Origin: Seohaeicola sp024304985
GTDB taxonomy: Bacteria > Pseudomonadota > Alphaproteobacteria > Rhodobacterales > Rhodobacteraceae
Assembly (NCBI RefSeq): GCF_028802875.1
Contig: NZ_JARAMP010000001.1
Span: forward strand, 124,001 to 188,000
Length of the DNA stretch: 64,000 nucleotides
Direction: 5' to 3'
Shown here piece after piece: positions 1-8,735 of the stretch. A model generated the notes under the pieces. That model had not been told where the DNA came from, searched no databases, and worked only from the letters and a program-made list of their open reading frames with translations. Every line of letters begins with the position of its first letter. The first letter of the stretch is position 1. Made by a program: the position numbers and the translations under genes.

Positions 1-89
1 AAGCCGTCAGGGATCCTGCCCTGCACGGCTGGCAACTCGTCCTCCCCGACGCGCCATGTCTGGACAATGCGAAAAGCCGATGTAATAGT

Positions 90-107
90 CAAGCAAACGA
101 TTGCTTG
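90..107. promoter_or_regulatory. Palindromic TetR-type operator upstream of the P450 operon
   Basis: The 18-bp sequence CAAGCAAACGATTGCTTG is palindromic except at its two near-central A positions. Its reverse strand contains CAATCGTTTGCTTG, which matches 12 of 14 bases of CAATCGTTCGTTTG at 6143-6156 in the gap in front of the tetR gene. It lies about 90 bp before the P450 start codon. I infer that the TetR regulator at 6223 binds both sites. The rest of 1-199 shows no convincing gene. Confidence 0.6.
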
Positions 108-199
108 GTAAATAATCTGACGATAGACAGGCGAAACTTTGAGCCGACGCCGCAACCCTGTGGCGAATCGACCAAGGTGGCAGACTTGGGAGGATACCT

Positions 200-1429
200 G
201 TGAACAATCCGTTGAAATCTGCGCTCCCGCAGTATGACCCGACGCTTCCGCATGTTGTCCGGGATCCCTACCCCGCACTTCTGGCGTTGCAGGAACACGA
301 CCCCGCCCATTGGAGCCCCAAACTCAAGGCATGGGTGCTGACCCGCTATGACGATGTTAAGTCAGCGCTGACCTCGGCGGACATGTCAGTGGATCGGATC
401 AAGCCATTCTACGAAAGCCTGCCGGCACAGGAGCAGTCGGCCCTCAGCGAGTTGATGCGCTATCTGACACTCTGGCTGGTGTTCCGCGATCCGCCTGAAC
501 ACACGCGCCTGCGGCAATTGATGGGGCGCGCCTTCACCATGCGCGCGGTCGAGGTCCTGCGCCCCGGTGTCGAAGAAATCTGCGATATCCTGGCCGACCG
601 CCTGCCGCGTGGGCAGCCCTTCGATTTCGTCAATGATTTCGCCATGCAACTACCTGCCATGGTGATCATGGATCTGCTGGGTGTGCCGCGCGAACATATG
701 TTCCACCTCAAGTCCTGTTCGGACAGGATGCAGCTTTTCATCGGCTCGGCCCGCAATGCACCGTACAAATACGAACGTGCCGCCGAAGGCGCGCATGAAA
801 TGGCAACCCTGTTCCGTGGGCTGATTGCAGAACGCCGGGCAGAGCCGCGTGATGATCTGATCTCGGCCTTCATCGCCGCACGCGAAGCCGATGACGAAAT
901 GACCGAGGACGAACTGGTCGCCGCCTGCATGCTGGTGATGTTTGGCGGGCATGAGACCACCGCAAACCTGCTTGCGGGCGGGATGGCCAAATTCATCACC
1001 AACCCCGAGGCCGCCCGCCTTCTGGCCGACAGGCCGGAACTGGCGAAGTCGGCGGTCGAGGAATGTCTCCGGCTGGACGGCCCGTCGGGGTCAATGGCAA
1101 GGCTGGTGGCGGTCGAGCATGAGTTGCACGGCAAGACCCTGCGACCCGGAGAGCGTGTCTTTGCCATGATCAACACCGCCAATCAGGACCCGTCGATGTT
1201 CGAGAAGGCGCAGTATTTCGATATCGAACGAAAACCGAACCGCCATCTGACCTTTGGCTATGGGGTGCATTTCTGCATGGGGGCGGCTCTTGCCCGTCTT
1301 GAGGGAGAGGTGACCTTTCCGCGCCTTGTGCAACGGCTGCCCAAGCTGAAACTTGCGGCAGAGCCGATCGACTGGCACGCGACGATCATCATGCGCGGGC
1401 CGCGCGTGATGCCGGTAGAACTGGGTTGA
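200..1429 (+). CDS. Cytochrome P450
   Basis: This is a 409-aa soluble haem-thiolate monooxygenase of bacterial class I type, expected to need separate ferredoxin and reductase partners, which are not in the window. Visible motifs are the I-helix oxygen-activation segment GGHETT (about residues 249-254), the K-helix ExxR as EECLR (near 286), and the haem loop FGYGVHFCMG (about 351-360) with the cysteine ligand. It starts with GTG behind a GGGAGG ribosome binding site. It is first in an operon with a thiolase, an acyl-CoA ligase and an enoyl-CoA hydratase, so it may hydroxylate a substrate that then enters CoA-dependent degradation. The substrate cannot be told from sequence. Confidence 0.93.
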   Translation: MNNPLKSALPQYDPTLPHVVRDPYPALLALQEHDPAHWSPKLKAWVLTRYDDVKSALTSADMSVDRIKPFYESLPAQEQSALSELMRYLTLWLVFRDPPEHTRLRQLMGRAFTMRAVEVLRPGVEEICDILADRLPRGQPFDFVNDFAMQLPAMVIMDLLGVPREHMFHLKSCSDRMQLFIGSARNAPYKYERAAEGAHEMATLFRGLIAERRAEPRDDLISAFIAAREADDEMTEDELVAACMLVMFGGHETTANLLAGGMAKFITNPEAARLLADRPELAKSAVEECLRLDGPSGSMARLVAVEHELHGKTLRPGERVFAMINTANQDPSMFEKAQYFDIERKPNRHLTFGYGVHFCMGAALARLEGEVTFPRLVQRLPKLKLAAEPIDWHATIIMRGPRVMPVELG

Positions 1430-1495
1430 CGACAACGGACCGACGCAGACACCACTCACGGAAGCGGCGTCCCCTTTCATTCAAGGAACAGAACC

Positions 1496-2686
1496 ATGAC
1501 CGACACAGTCATCGCAGGGGGTATCCGCAGCGCGCTCGGCGCGTTCGACGGCGCACTTAGCGGGATCGAGATGACAGACCTTGCCGCCACGGTGGCCGCT
1601 GGCTGCATCGAAAGGGCCGGGATCACCGCCAGCGAGGTGGATCACATCGTGCTGGCGTCGACTGTGCCCTCGGGGCGGGACAGCCTGTTCGGCGCGCGCG
1701 TTGTGGGGTTGAAAGCGGGCTTGCCCGAATCCTCGGGCGCACTTGCCGTGGTGCGGGCCTGTGCCTCGGGTCTGCAAGCGATCCTTTCGGCCACACAGCA
1801 GGTGGATAGCGGCCATTCGCGGCTGGCCATCGCGGGCGGGGCCGAAAGCTATTCCCGTGTTCCCCATGCCATCACTACCCTGCGCGGCGGCGTCAAGCGC
1901 GGCCCGACCGTGGTCGAGGACATGCTTGACTGGGCCTATCGTTGCCCCTTCAGTCAGGAATACATGGGCGAAACGGCTGAAAATCTGGCCGAGGACTTTG
2001 GGCTGACCCGCGCCGCGATGGACGACTGGGGCGTTCTGAGCCAGCAGCGCGCGTTGGCGGCGCAAGCTTCGGGGTTTCTGGCACGGCAGATCATGGGCGT
2101 TTCGGTGGCTGATCCGGCGGCTGGCAAAGGGGTGACCCGCATCTTCGATACTGATGAATGCGTACGCGCGGATGCGACGCAGGAAAAGCTGGCCCGTCTG
2201 CGCCCGGCTTTTCGCGAAGGGGGAAAGGTCACGGCGGGCAATGCCTCGACCGTGAATGATGCGGCGGCTTTCGTTCTGGTGGGTGACCGTTCCACGCTGG
2301 AGGGCAAGGGGATTGCGCCGCGCGCCCGCATCGTGGATTGGACCGTCGTCGGCGTGCCCCCCCGCATCATGGGCCACGGCCCGGTGCCTGCGATCCGCGC
2401 GCTGCTGGACAAGCAGGGCTTGCGCATGGCCGATATCGACTATGTCGAGATCAACGAAGCGTTTGCCGCCGTCAATATCCATGCCGAGGGGCAGTTGGGC
2501 ATCCCGCGCGAGATCCACAACCTCTATGGCGGCGGGATCAGTCTGGGCCATCCGCCCGGCGTCACCGGCGTGCGCATGTGCCTGACCGCGATGCAACACC
2601 TTGAGGACACCGGCGGGCGCCGCGCGATCCTGTCGATGTGTCTTGGTGCCGGACAAGGCATGGCCATGCTGATCGAGAGGGTATGA
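1496..2686 (+). CDS. Acetyl-CoA acetyltransferase (thiolase) family protein
   Basis: This 396-aa thiolase would cleave 3-oxoacyl-CoA to acetyl-CoA and a shortened acyl-CoA, or run in reverse. The nucleophilic cysteine is in VRACASGLQ (Cys89). The active-site NEAFAA motif, the histidine of GGGISLGHPPG (about residue 350) and the second cysteine in MCLGAGQG (about 382) are all present. GHPPG deviates slightly from the usual GHPxGASG. A good AAGGA precedes the ATG. The stop codon overlaps the start of the next gene as ATGA, which indicates translational coupling to the acyl-CoA ligase. Degradative thiolase activity is the likeliest role given these neighbours. Confidence 0.92.
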   Translation: MTDTVIAGGIRSALGAFDGALSGIEMTDLAATVAAGCIERAGITASEVDHIVLASTVPSGRDSLFGARVVGLKAGLPESSGALAVVRACASGLQAILSATQQVDSGHSRLAIAGGAESYSRVPHAITTLRGGVKRGPTVVEDMLDWAYRCPFSQEYMGETAENLAEDFGLTRAAMDDWGVLSQQRALAAQASGFLARQIMGVSVADPAAGKGVTRIFDTDECVRADATQEKLARLRPAFREGGKVTAGNASTVNDAAAFVLVGDRSTLEGKGIAPRARIVDWTVVGVPPRIMGHGPVPAIRALLDKQGLRMADIDYVEINEAFAAVNIHAEGQLGIPREIHNLYGGGISLGHPPGVTGVRMCLTAMQHLEDTGGRRAILSMCLGAGQGMAMLIERV

Positions 2687-4308
2687 TGCAATCCCTCTAT
2701 GACGCCCTGTCACGGATCGTCTCGGAACACGGAAATCGCCCGTTCCTGTGTGTGCCACCGCGCGCGGGCCGCCCTTATTTGCCTGAGGGGACCGAGATCA
2801 GCTTTGCTGGCATGCTGGGGGCAGTCGATACCCTTGCCGAGGCATGGGCCAAGGCTGGGTGGGGGCCTGGTCACCGCGTCGCGCTGGCGCTGGACAATCA
2901 CCCTGCGCATGTGATGCATTTTCTGGCCCTCAACCGCTTGGGTGTATCGCAAGTCCCTGTCAATCCTTACTATCTGCGGCACGAGATGGCGTATCTTCTG
3001 GATCATTCCGAGGTGGACGCTGCTGTCAGCCTGCCGTGGAACCGCGACAAGATCACCGATGTGGCTGATATCCCCGTGGTGGGCTGGGACGATGCCAGCA
3101 CCCCCACCGGTTTCGTGCCACCCGTTGCCCCGCGCGCTGCACTGGATCATGTTCCTGACCTGCATACGGAAATCGCGCTGATCTACACCTCTGGCACGAC
3201 CTCGCGGCCCAAGGGGGCGATCATCGACAATGACTATGCCTTCGCCGTGGGCAGGGTCTATGCGGAACATGGCGGCGCCCTGACAGTGCGGGATGGGATG
3301 GAACGCATCTTCATCCCTCTACCCTATTTCCATGTGAACGCGGGCATCAACACCATCGCCATGGCGCTGCTCAAGGGCGTTTGCCTGATCGTGCCCGACC
3401 GTTTTCACGCTGAAACGTGGTGGGATGATCTGGCCGCCACCCGCGCGACGGCGATTCACTATCTGGGAATCATTCCGCCCGTACTGATGAAGGCACCGCC
3501 CAGCGCGCGCGACCGCAGCCATGGTCTGCGCTATGGGCTTGGCGCCGGGCTGGACCCGGCGATCCATCGTGCGTTCGAGGAGCGGTTCAACCTGCCCATG
3601 GTCGAGGTCTGGGGCATGACCGAGACAGGCCGGTTCCTGGCCGATTGTCACGCCCCCCGTCAGATCGACACCCGCGCCTTTGGCCGCCCCTTGCCGGATC
3701 ACCTGCTGGCCAAGGTGGTGGACGACCAAGGGGCCGAAGTGCCGCGCGGTGTGGCGGGCGAGTTGGTCGTGCGCGCCCCCGGCCCCGATCCGCGACAGGG
3801 TTTCTTCAAAGGCTATCTCAAGAACGACCAAGCGACCGAAGAGGCATGGCGCGACGGTTGGTTCCACACCGGCGACGTGGTGATGCAGACCGAGGACGGG
3901 ATGCTGATGTTCGTCGAGCGCGCCAAGAACATCATCCGCCGTTCCGGCGAGAATATCTCGGCCGCCGAGGTCGAGAATGCGTTGATTGATTGCCCCGCCG
4001 TGGGTGCGGTCGCCGTGATCGCCGTGCCCGATGCCATGCGCGACGAAGAGGTGTTTGCCGCCATCGTCCCAGCCCAAGGCCATACGGGCGATCTTGCCAC
4101 GGCTGAAGCGGTTCTGGATTTCGCCCGCGAGAAGATCGCCTATTACAAATTGCCGGGCTGGATCGTGTTCCGCGACGCTCTGCCGGTCACAGGCACACAG
4201 AAGGTGCAAAAACACCGCCTGTATCCCGATGGCGTGGACCCTTGCGCCGATCCTGCGGCCATCGACCTGCGCGAGGCGAAGGCGAACATCCGAAAGGCAC
4301 GCACATGA
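2683..4308 (+). CDS. AMP-dependent acyl-CoA synthetase/ligase
   Basis: This 541-aa ANL-superfamily enzyme would activate a carboxylic acid to its CoA thioester using ATP. The P-loop-like motif reads YTSGTTSRPKGA (about residues 168-179, Ser where Gly is usual). WGMTETGRF, DGWFHTGDVV and ERAKNIIRRSGENIS follow in the standard order. The C-terminal catalytic lysine is expected in GTQKVQKHRL. I chose the ATG at 2683 because it overlaps the thiolase stop as ATGA; the reading frame extends further upstream inside the thiolase gene without better support. Its stop overlaps the next start in the same manner. The acid substrate is unknown and may be a P450 product. Confidence 0.92.
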   Translation: MMQSLYDALSRIVSEHGNRPFLCVPPRAGRPYLPEGTEISFAGMLGAVDTLAEAWAKAGWGPGHRVALALDNHPAHVMHFLALNRLGVSQVPVNPYYLRHEMAYLLDHSEVDAAVSLPWNRDKITDVADIPVVGWDDASTPTGFVPPVAPRAALDHVPDLHTEIALIYTSGTTSRPKGAIIDNDYAFAVGRVYAEHGGALTVRDGMERIFIPLPYFHVNAGINTIAMALLKGVCLIVPDRFHAETWWDDLAATRATAIHYLGIIPPVLMKAPPSARDRSHGLRYGLGAGLDPAIHRAFEERFNLPMVEVWGMTETGRFLADCHAPRQIDTRAFGRPLPDHLLAKVVDDQGAEVPRGVAGELVVRAPGPDPRQGFFKGYLKNDQATEEAWRDGWFHTGDVVMQTEDGMLMFVERAKNIIRRSGENISAAEVENALIDCPAVGAVAVIAVPDAMRDEEVFAAIVPAQGHTGDLATAEAVLDFAREKIAYYKLPGWIVFRDALPVTGTQKVQKHRLYPDGVDPCADPAAIDLREAKANIRKART

Positions 4309-5114
4309 GCGGACCCGACACAGGCACAGTCCATGTATCCATAGCAGGCGCGATCGCGGTGATCCGCTTTGCAAATCCTCCCGAAGGGTTCATGGACGAA
4401 GGGACCGAAGCCGGGCTGACCGCTGCGATAGATCAGGTGGAGGCGGACGAATCCGTCCGTGCCGTGATCCTGACGGGCGCTCAGGATGGCGCGTTCATCC
4501 GGCATTACGATGTCCGGGTGCTTGAGGCGCGATCCCGTGCACTGGCTGCGCGCGGGATGGTGTTCAGCCCCGACCGCCCGGTGCCCGAGCCTGCGCTGCA
4601 TCGCAACATGCGCCGGATCGAAAGCAGCGCGAAGCCCTATATCGCGGCTATCAACGGCACCGCGATGGGAGGCGGCTACGAACTGGCGCTGGCCTGCGAT
4701 ATCCGGCTGGCACAGGCAGGAAATTACCCAATCGGCTTGCCGGAAGTGAACTTGGGCATCCTGCCCGGTGCCGGAGGGACGCAACGTCTGCCTCTTCTGG
4801 TCGGTCAGGCGCGTGCCTTGGAGTATTGCCTGACCGGCCGGACGTTTCAGCCGCATGAGGCCGCCGCGGCAGGCCTTGTGAACGCCTGCGTGCAGGGCGC
4901 GGTGCTGGATCATGCGCTGGACATGGCCAGGCAGATGGTGGCGAAACCGCCCTTGGCGCTGGCCCATATCAAGCGTCTGATCCGGGGAACCACGCCTGAC
5001 CCGGACCGGTTGGCGATGGAGCGCACGCTGTTCTGCGACCTGATGGTGAAGCCGGACGCCATTGAACTCATGGCCCGGATGAACTGCAATGGCGGCGATA
5101 TCCGCGAGCCTTAA
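4305..5114 (+). CDS. Enoyl-CoA hydratase/isomerase family protein
   Basis: This crotonase-fold protein of about 269 aa would hydrate a 2-enoyl-CoA, or isomerise or cleave a related thioester. The oxyanion-hole and active-site segments are visible as NGTAMGGGYELALACDIRLA and LPEVNLGILPGAGGTQRL. Both glutamates used by hydratases (GGYEL and LPEV) are present, which favours hydratase over isomerase activity. The ATG at 4305 overlaps the ligase stop (ATGA). It is last in the four-gene operon and runs towards the convergent reductase gene only a few bases away. The exact reaction is not certain. Confidence 0.88.
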   Translation: MSGPDTGTVHVSIAGAIAVIRFANPPEGFMDEGTEAGLTAAIDQVEADESVRAVILTGAQDGAFIRHYDVRVLEARSRALAARGMVFSPDRPVPEPALHRNMRRIESSAKPYIAAINGTAMGGGYELALACDIRLAQAGNYPIGLPEVNLGILPGAGGTQRLPLLVGQARALEYCLTGRTFQPHEAAAAGLVNACVQGAVLDHALDMARQMVAKPPLALAHIKRLIRGTTPDPDRLAMERTLFCDLMVKPDAIELMARMNCNGGDIREP

Positions 5115-5120
5115 AACCGC

Positions 5121-6113
5121 TCAGCCGGTATAGAAGCGGGTGGTCATCAGAACCTTGCCGTCCCGCCCTTCGCGGGCGGCATGGGCCACGGCTTCTGCGG
5201 CCTTGCCGATCGGGTAGCGCGCATCGACTTTGGCGCCGATCCTCCCCTCGTCCAGCCATATCACAAGCTGGCCGTATACCTGCTTGATCCGCGACGGCCC
5301 TGCCTTGGCGAACCATGACGCCAGCCAGAAGCCGCGCAGGGTCAGGCCGCGAAACACCAGATCATGGGCGCTGAGGCGCGGACTTTCCCCGGACAGCAAA
5401 CCATAGTTGACCACCGTGCCCCCATCGGCCACGCAGGCCGCCAAACGCTCGGTTGCGGCCCCGCCAATCGCGTCCAGCCCCAGACGGGCCTTTGCCCCTC
5501 CGGGCAACGACAGTACTGCCCGCGTGCCGTCATCGACAATGACCACCTCGGCCCCCAGATCGCGCAGCGCCTGCGCCGCGGCCGCGCGCCGCACCACACA
5601 GGCCACGCGCAAGCCTAGCGCATGGCCCACCTTGACCACATTCTGCCCCACGGCGGAATTTGCGGCATTCATGATCACCCAGTCGCCTGCCCGCATCGGG
5701 ATGATATCCTCCAGCATCACCAGCGCCGTCGCCGGATTGGCCTTCAGCATCGCGGCCTGATCCAGATCGACGGATGCCGCCAAAGGCACCACATGACGCG
5801 CGGGTAAGGTGATCTGTTCAACCCATGTATTGCCGGGCATCGGCATCACGATATCACCGACCTTCAAAGCCACATCTTCACCCACCGCGCTGATGCGCCC
5901 TACGCCTTCGCTGCCGGGGATGAAGGGCGCGGGTGGGCGCACACCATAGCGGCCTTCCAGCATCAGAAGATCGGCAGGATTGATCGTCACGACCAGCAGA
6001 TCGACCGTCACCTCGCCCGGTCCCGGTTTGGGCGGGGCAGATTTTGTCACAACCACAATGTCCTTCAGACCATTTCCTGTTGCTTCAACGGCGTGGATCG
6101 TGTTCTCGGTCAA
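5121..6113 (-). CDS. MECR-like zinc-independent MDR oxidoreductase (probable trans-2-enoyl reductase)
   Basis: This medium-chain dehydrogenase/reductase is about 330 aa. The segment LKANPATALVMLED followed by GDWVIMNAANSAVGQNVV resembles the mitochondrial 2-enoyl thioester reductase (MECR/Etr1) branch, which reduces enoyl-CoA or enoyl-ACP with NADPH. I see no structural zinc cysteines. I propose a TTG start at 6113, with AGGTG just upstream. An ATG at 6254 in the same frame would run into the divergent tetR gene and gives an atypical N-terminus. It probably acts with the neighbouring acyl-CoA genes. A generic quinone oxidoreductase function is the alternative. Confidence 0.78.
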   Translation of the reverse strand: MTENTIHAVEATGNGLKDIVVVTKSAPPKPGPGEVTVDLLVVTINPADLLMLEGRYGVRPPAPFIPGSEGVGRISAVGEDVALKVGDIVMPMPGNTWVEQITLPARHVVPLAASVDLDQAAMLKANPATALVMLEDIIPMRAGDWVIMNAANSAVGQNVVKVGHALGLRVACVVRRAAAAQALRDLGAEVVIVDDGTRAVLSLPGGAKARLGLDAIGGAATERLAACVADGGTVVNYGLLSGESPRLSAHDLVFRGLTLRGFWLASWFAKAGPSRIKQVYGQLVIWLDEGRIGAKVDARYPIGKAAEAVAHAAREGRDGKVLMTTRFYTG

Positions 6114-6141
6114 GTTGCACCTATTTTTTGTGGACAGGTTA

Positions 6142-6158
6142 ACAATCGTTCGTTTGTC
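6142..6158. promoter_or_regulatory. Second copy of the TetR-type operator, reductase/tetR divergent gap
   Basis: ACAATCGTTCGTTTGT has ACAA/TTGT arms around a TCG-TTCGT core and matches the P450 operator (on its reverse strand) at 12 of 14 positions, as CAATCGTTyGyTTG. It sits between the enoyl reductase start (6113) and the tetR start (6223), where one repressor could control both genes and itself. Binding is inferred. Confidence 0.58.
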
Positions 6159-6222
6159 CGCTATATCGACCTGAACCGCCCTTTCCTGCAACCCCCATTC
6201 CGGCACAAGACAAGTACCCAGT

Positions 6223-6843
6223 ATGACAGACGCCCAGACAAACACCCAGACCACAGGTCAGACCCCTACCAATCGCCGCGAGGAGTTGCTGGATCGCGCG
6301 GGCGAACTCATGGCGGCCAAAGGCTATGACGGCACCTCCATGCGCGACATCGCCAGCGCCGTAGGGATGCTGCCGGGTTCGCTCTATTATCATTTCGATT
6401 CAAAGGAGTCGCTGTTTCTGGCGCTGCACCAGCGTGTGGTCGCCGTGATGGAAGCGCGGGTCCGCGCCGCATTGACCGAGGCGGATCAAGCTGGCCTTGG
6501 CCCTTGGGACCGGCTTGAGGCTGCGGCTACCGCCCATCTGGAAGGGCTGATCGAGACGGGCAACCTTGTCGCCATCGTCTCGCCCGAGTTTCTGGGCGAG
6601 CGCGAGGGAATCAGCGCCGCGATTCGGGCAGAACGTCGGCGCTACGAGCAGATATTCCGCGATATGTTCAGCGGCCTGACCTTGCCACAGGGTGTGGATC
6701 GCACCTTGCTGCGGCTGCATCTGTTCGGAGCGCTGAACTGGGCTCCGATCTGGTTCGACACGGCGAAGGGTCATGATGCGCGCACCGTCGCGCGTCAGAT
6801 CATGGCTGTGTTTCGGACTGCCTATGAAGGCAAAGCCGGCTGA
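6223..6843 (+). CDS. TetR/AcrR family transcriptional regulator
   Basis: This 206-aa one-component repressor has an N-terminal helix-turn-helix of the family's usual form: the segment GTSMRDIASAVGM followed by GSLYYHFDSKESLF (about residues 38-67). The C-terminal half is a variable ligand-binding domain with no recognisable motif. It is divergent from the enoyl reductase, and its own gap carries the same palindrome as the P450 promoter, so it is probably the local regulator and the ligand may be an acyl-CoA. It ends exactly where the convergent deacetylase gene ends (6844). Confidence 0.92.
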   Translation: MTDAQTNTQTTGQTPTNRREELLDRAGELMAAKGYDGTSMRDIASAVGMLPGSLYYHFDSKESLFLALHQRVVAVMEARVRAALTEADQAGLGPWDRLEAAATAHLEGLIETGNLVAIVSPEFLGEREGISAAIRAERRRYEQIFRDMFSGLTLPQGVDRTLLRLHLFGALNWAPIWFDTAKGHDARTVARQIMAVFRTAYEGKAG

Positions 6844-7974
6844 TCACACTGTCGCCTTCAGCCGTGCGGTCACTTGGTCAACCCGTGCCCGCACCCTCTC
6901 ATCAACAGGACCGCTGCGTGGCGTGTCACGCAGCGTGGTGAACCAGTGTTCAGGAGGGGTCCGCCCCCGCCGGTTACCGCGCCAGATCAGCGCGCGCAGC
7001 ACGGCCTCAGCCTCGGATGGAAGGTGGTCAGGTATCTCCTGTCCGGTCAACGTGGCCCAGACCCCCGTCCAGGCCCGCCCCACGGACCAGGGGTTATAGC
7101 CGCCGCCGCCCAACACGAGGTAGCGGTCCGACAACGGGCGCAACGCGGCCACGACGGACCACAGCGCTGTATTGGTCAGCATCAGGCGGGATTGCGGATC
7201 CTCGGCCACGGCGTCGGCCCCGCATTGCAGGACGATGGCATCCGGGCGGAAGTCGGCCACGGCAGGCAGGATCAGCCGATCAAGGATCAATGCCATGTCG
7301 CTATCATGCACTCCCTTGGGCAGGGGCAGGTTGAAGACGTTGCCCACGCCCGCATCTTCCAACGCGCCGGTGCGGGGCCAACGGTTTTCTTCATGTGTCG
7401 AGACCAGCAAGATCTCGGCGTCGCTGCGAAACGCATGATCCACCCCATCACAGTGATGCGCGTCGATATCGACATAGGCGATGCGGCGCATCCCCTGACG
7501 GCGCAGCGACAGGATCGCCAGAACAGGATCGTTGAAATAGCAAAACCCGTTGGCATGGTCGGGCATCCCGTGATGGGTGCCCCCTGCCGGGGCATAGACC
7601 ACACCGGGCCGGGCCAGCAACTCGCCCGCCAGAAGCGCACCGCCCGCTGATGTGGCTGGCCTGCGGAACACCTCGGGGAAGACGGGATTGGCGTGGGTAC
7701 CGATGTTGTGGCGGGCGCGCACCGCCTCGGACACAGCGCCGTCGGCCTCGGCCTGTTGCAGCGCCGCGATATAGGCCGGGTCGTGCCAGACTGACAGGGC
7801 CGCAGGCTTGGCCCGGGGGCTGCTGATGTATTGCGCGGGCGGCAGCCAGCCCAAGGCGCGCGACAGGTCCATCACGGTGGAAACGCGCGGCACCCGCAAC
7901 GGGTGCCAGTCGCCATAGCTGGAGCCGCGATAGATTTCCGACCCGATGAAGACAGGACGCACGTCGTCAGGCAT
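6844..7974 (-). CDS. Histone deacetylase family protein (acetoin-utilisation/acetylpolyamine amidohydrolase type)
   Basis: This is a 376-aa zinc-dependent amidohydrolase of the arginase/deacetylase fold. The histidine pair in GGTHHGMPDHANGFCYFND, the metal-binding DIDAHHCDGVDH segment and the C-terminal LGGGGYN loop are present. Bacterial members deacetylate acetylpolyamines or protein lysines; the substrate here cannot be decided. It lies 7 bp downstream of the glutathione peroxidase gene on the same strand, suggesting co-transcription. It is convergent with tetR with no gap. Confidence 0.87.
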   Translation of the reverse strand: MPDDVRPVFIGSEIYRGSSYGDWHPLRVPRVSTVMDLSRALGWLPPAQYISSPRAKPAALSVWHDPAYIAALQQAEADGAVSEAVRARHNIGTHANPVFPEVFRRPATSAGGALLAGELLARPGVVYAPAGGTHHGMPDHANGFCYFNDPVLAILSLRRQGMRRIAYVDIDAHHCDGVDHAFRSDAEILLVSTHEENRWPRTGALEDAGVGNVFNLPLPKGVHDSDMALILDRLILPAVADFRPDAIVLQCGADAVAEDPQSRLMLTNTALWSVVAALRPLSDRYLVLGGGGYNPWSVGRAWTGVWATLTGQEIPDHLPSEAEAVLRALIWRGNRRGRTPPEHWFTTLRDTPRSGPVDERVRARVDQVTARLKATV

Positions 7975-7981
7975 GGGCCAG

Positions 7982-8542
7982 TCAGCCCTTGACCAGCATC
8001 GCCTCGATCAGGCTGGTGATCTGGCCGGACAGCGGCTTGACCGGGGCACCATAGGTGCCTGCAACCGATCCATCAGGGGCCAGCAAAACCTTGTTGAAAT
8101 TCCAACCCGGCGTGAAATCCGCCGATTGTGCGAGCCACTGGTAGAAAGGGTGTGCGCCGGCACCTTTCACATGGGTTATGGTTGTCATCGGCATGTCGAT
8201 CCCGAAATTCATCTCGCAGAAGTCAGCCACCGCTTCATTCGTGGACAATTCCTGCCGAAAGTCATTGGACGGGACGGCCAGAACCACCAGACCCTGCTCA
8301 CGGTAGCGGTCATACAACGCCTGCAGATCGTCGAACTGGTTCACATAGCCACAGCGGGACGCCGTGTTCACCACCAGAACGGGCTGTCCCCGCCAGTCGT
8401 CAAGGGACAAGGTTCCCCCGTCTATCGAGTCGAAGACAAACGGGCCACGCGCCTGCGCCGGATAGGTCAGGATCAGAGAAGCAACCGCCAGCAGCATGCT
8501 TAGCAGAATGGCTGGATAGGCTTTCTGAAGAAATGTCATCAT
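7982..8542 (-). CDS. Glutathione peroxidase family protein, probably exported
   Basis: This is a 186-aa thiol peroxidase that would reduce peroxides with glutathione or thioredoxin. The peroxidatic cysteine lies in NTASRCGYVNQF, where animal enzymes have selenocysteine, and the conserved Trp-Asn is in GWNFNKVLL. The N-terminus (MMTFLQKAYPAILLSMLL, then Ala-rich to PAQARG) looks like a signal peptide, which points to the periplasm. I chose the ATG at 8542, behind GGGAG; the frame is open further upstream but that stretch is Arg/Cys-rich and unlike a protein start. The deacetylase-family gene follows 7 bp later. Confidence 0.88.
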   Translation of the reverse strand: MMTFLQKAYPAILLSMLLAVASLILTYPAQARGPFVFDSIDGGTLSLDDWRGQPVLVVNTASRCGYVNQFDDLQALYDRYREQGLVVLAVPSNDFRQELSTNEAVADFCEMNFGIDMPMTTITHVKGAGAHPFYQWLAQSADFTPGWNFNKVLLAPDGSVAGTYGAPVKPLSGQITSLIEAMLVKG

Positions 8543-8735
8543 CTTGGACTCCCGCGTCTGGCGGCAGGGACGATGCCCTGCTGCCTTGCGCACATAGGTG
8601 TTCCAGCGACGGTGTCCAGTGCCGCAAAGGCAATCGGCAAGGTGTCGCGGAGCTTGCGGGACAGGCACGGCTTGCCTTCACCCGCGCTTCTGCCTCAGAT
8701 GGCGACGCAGATGCCGGATAGAGGAGGAGAGCGGG

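Noticed and set aside
1481..2758. Long minus-strand frames opposite the thiolase, ccoN (26139-27803), yejE (32898-34694) and dnaX (46033-47895)
   Set aside because: They are His/Arg/Gln-rich shadows of clear genes, typical of high-GC DNA, without motifs or ribosome binding sites.
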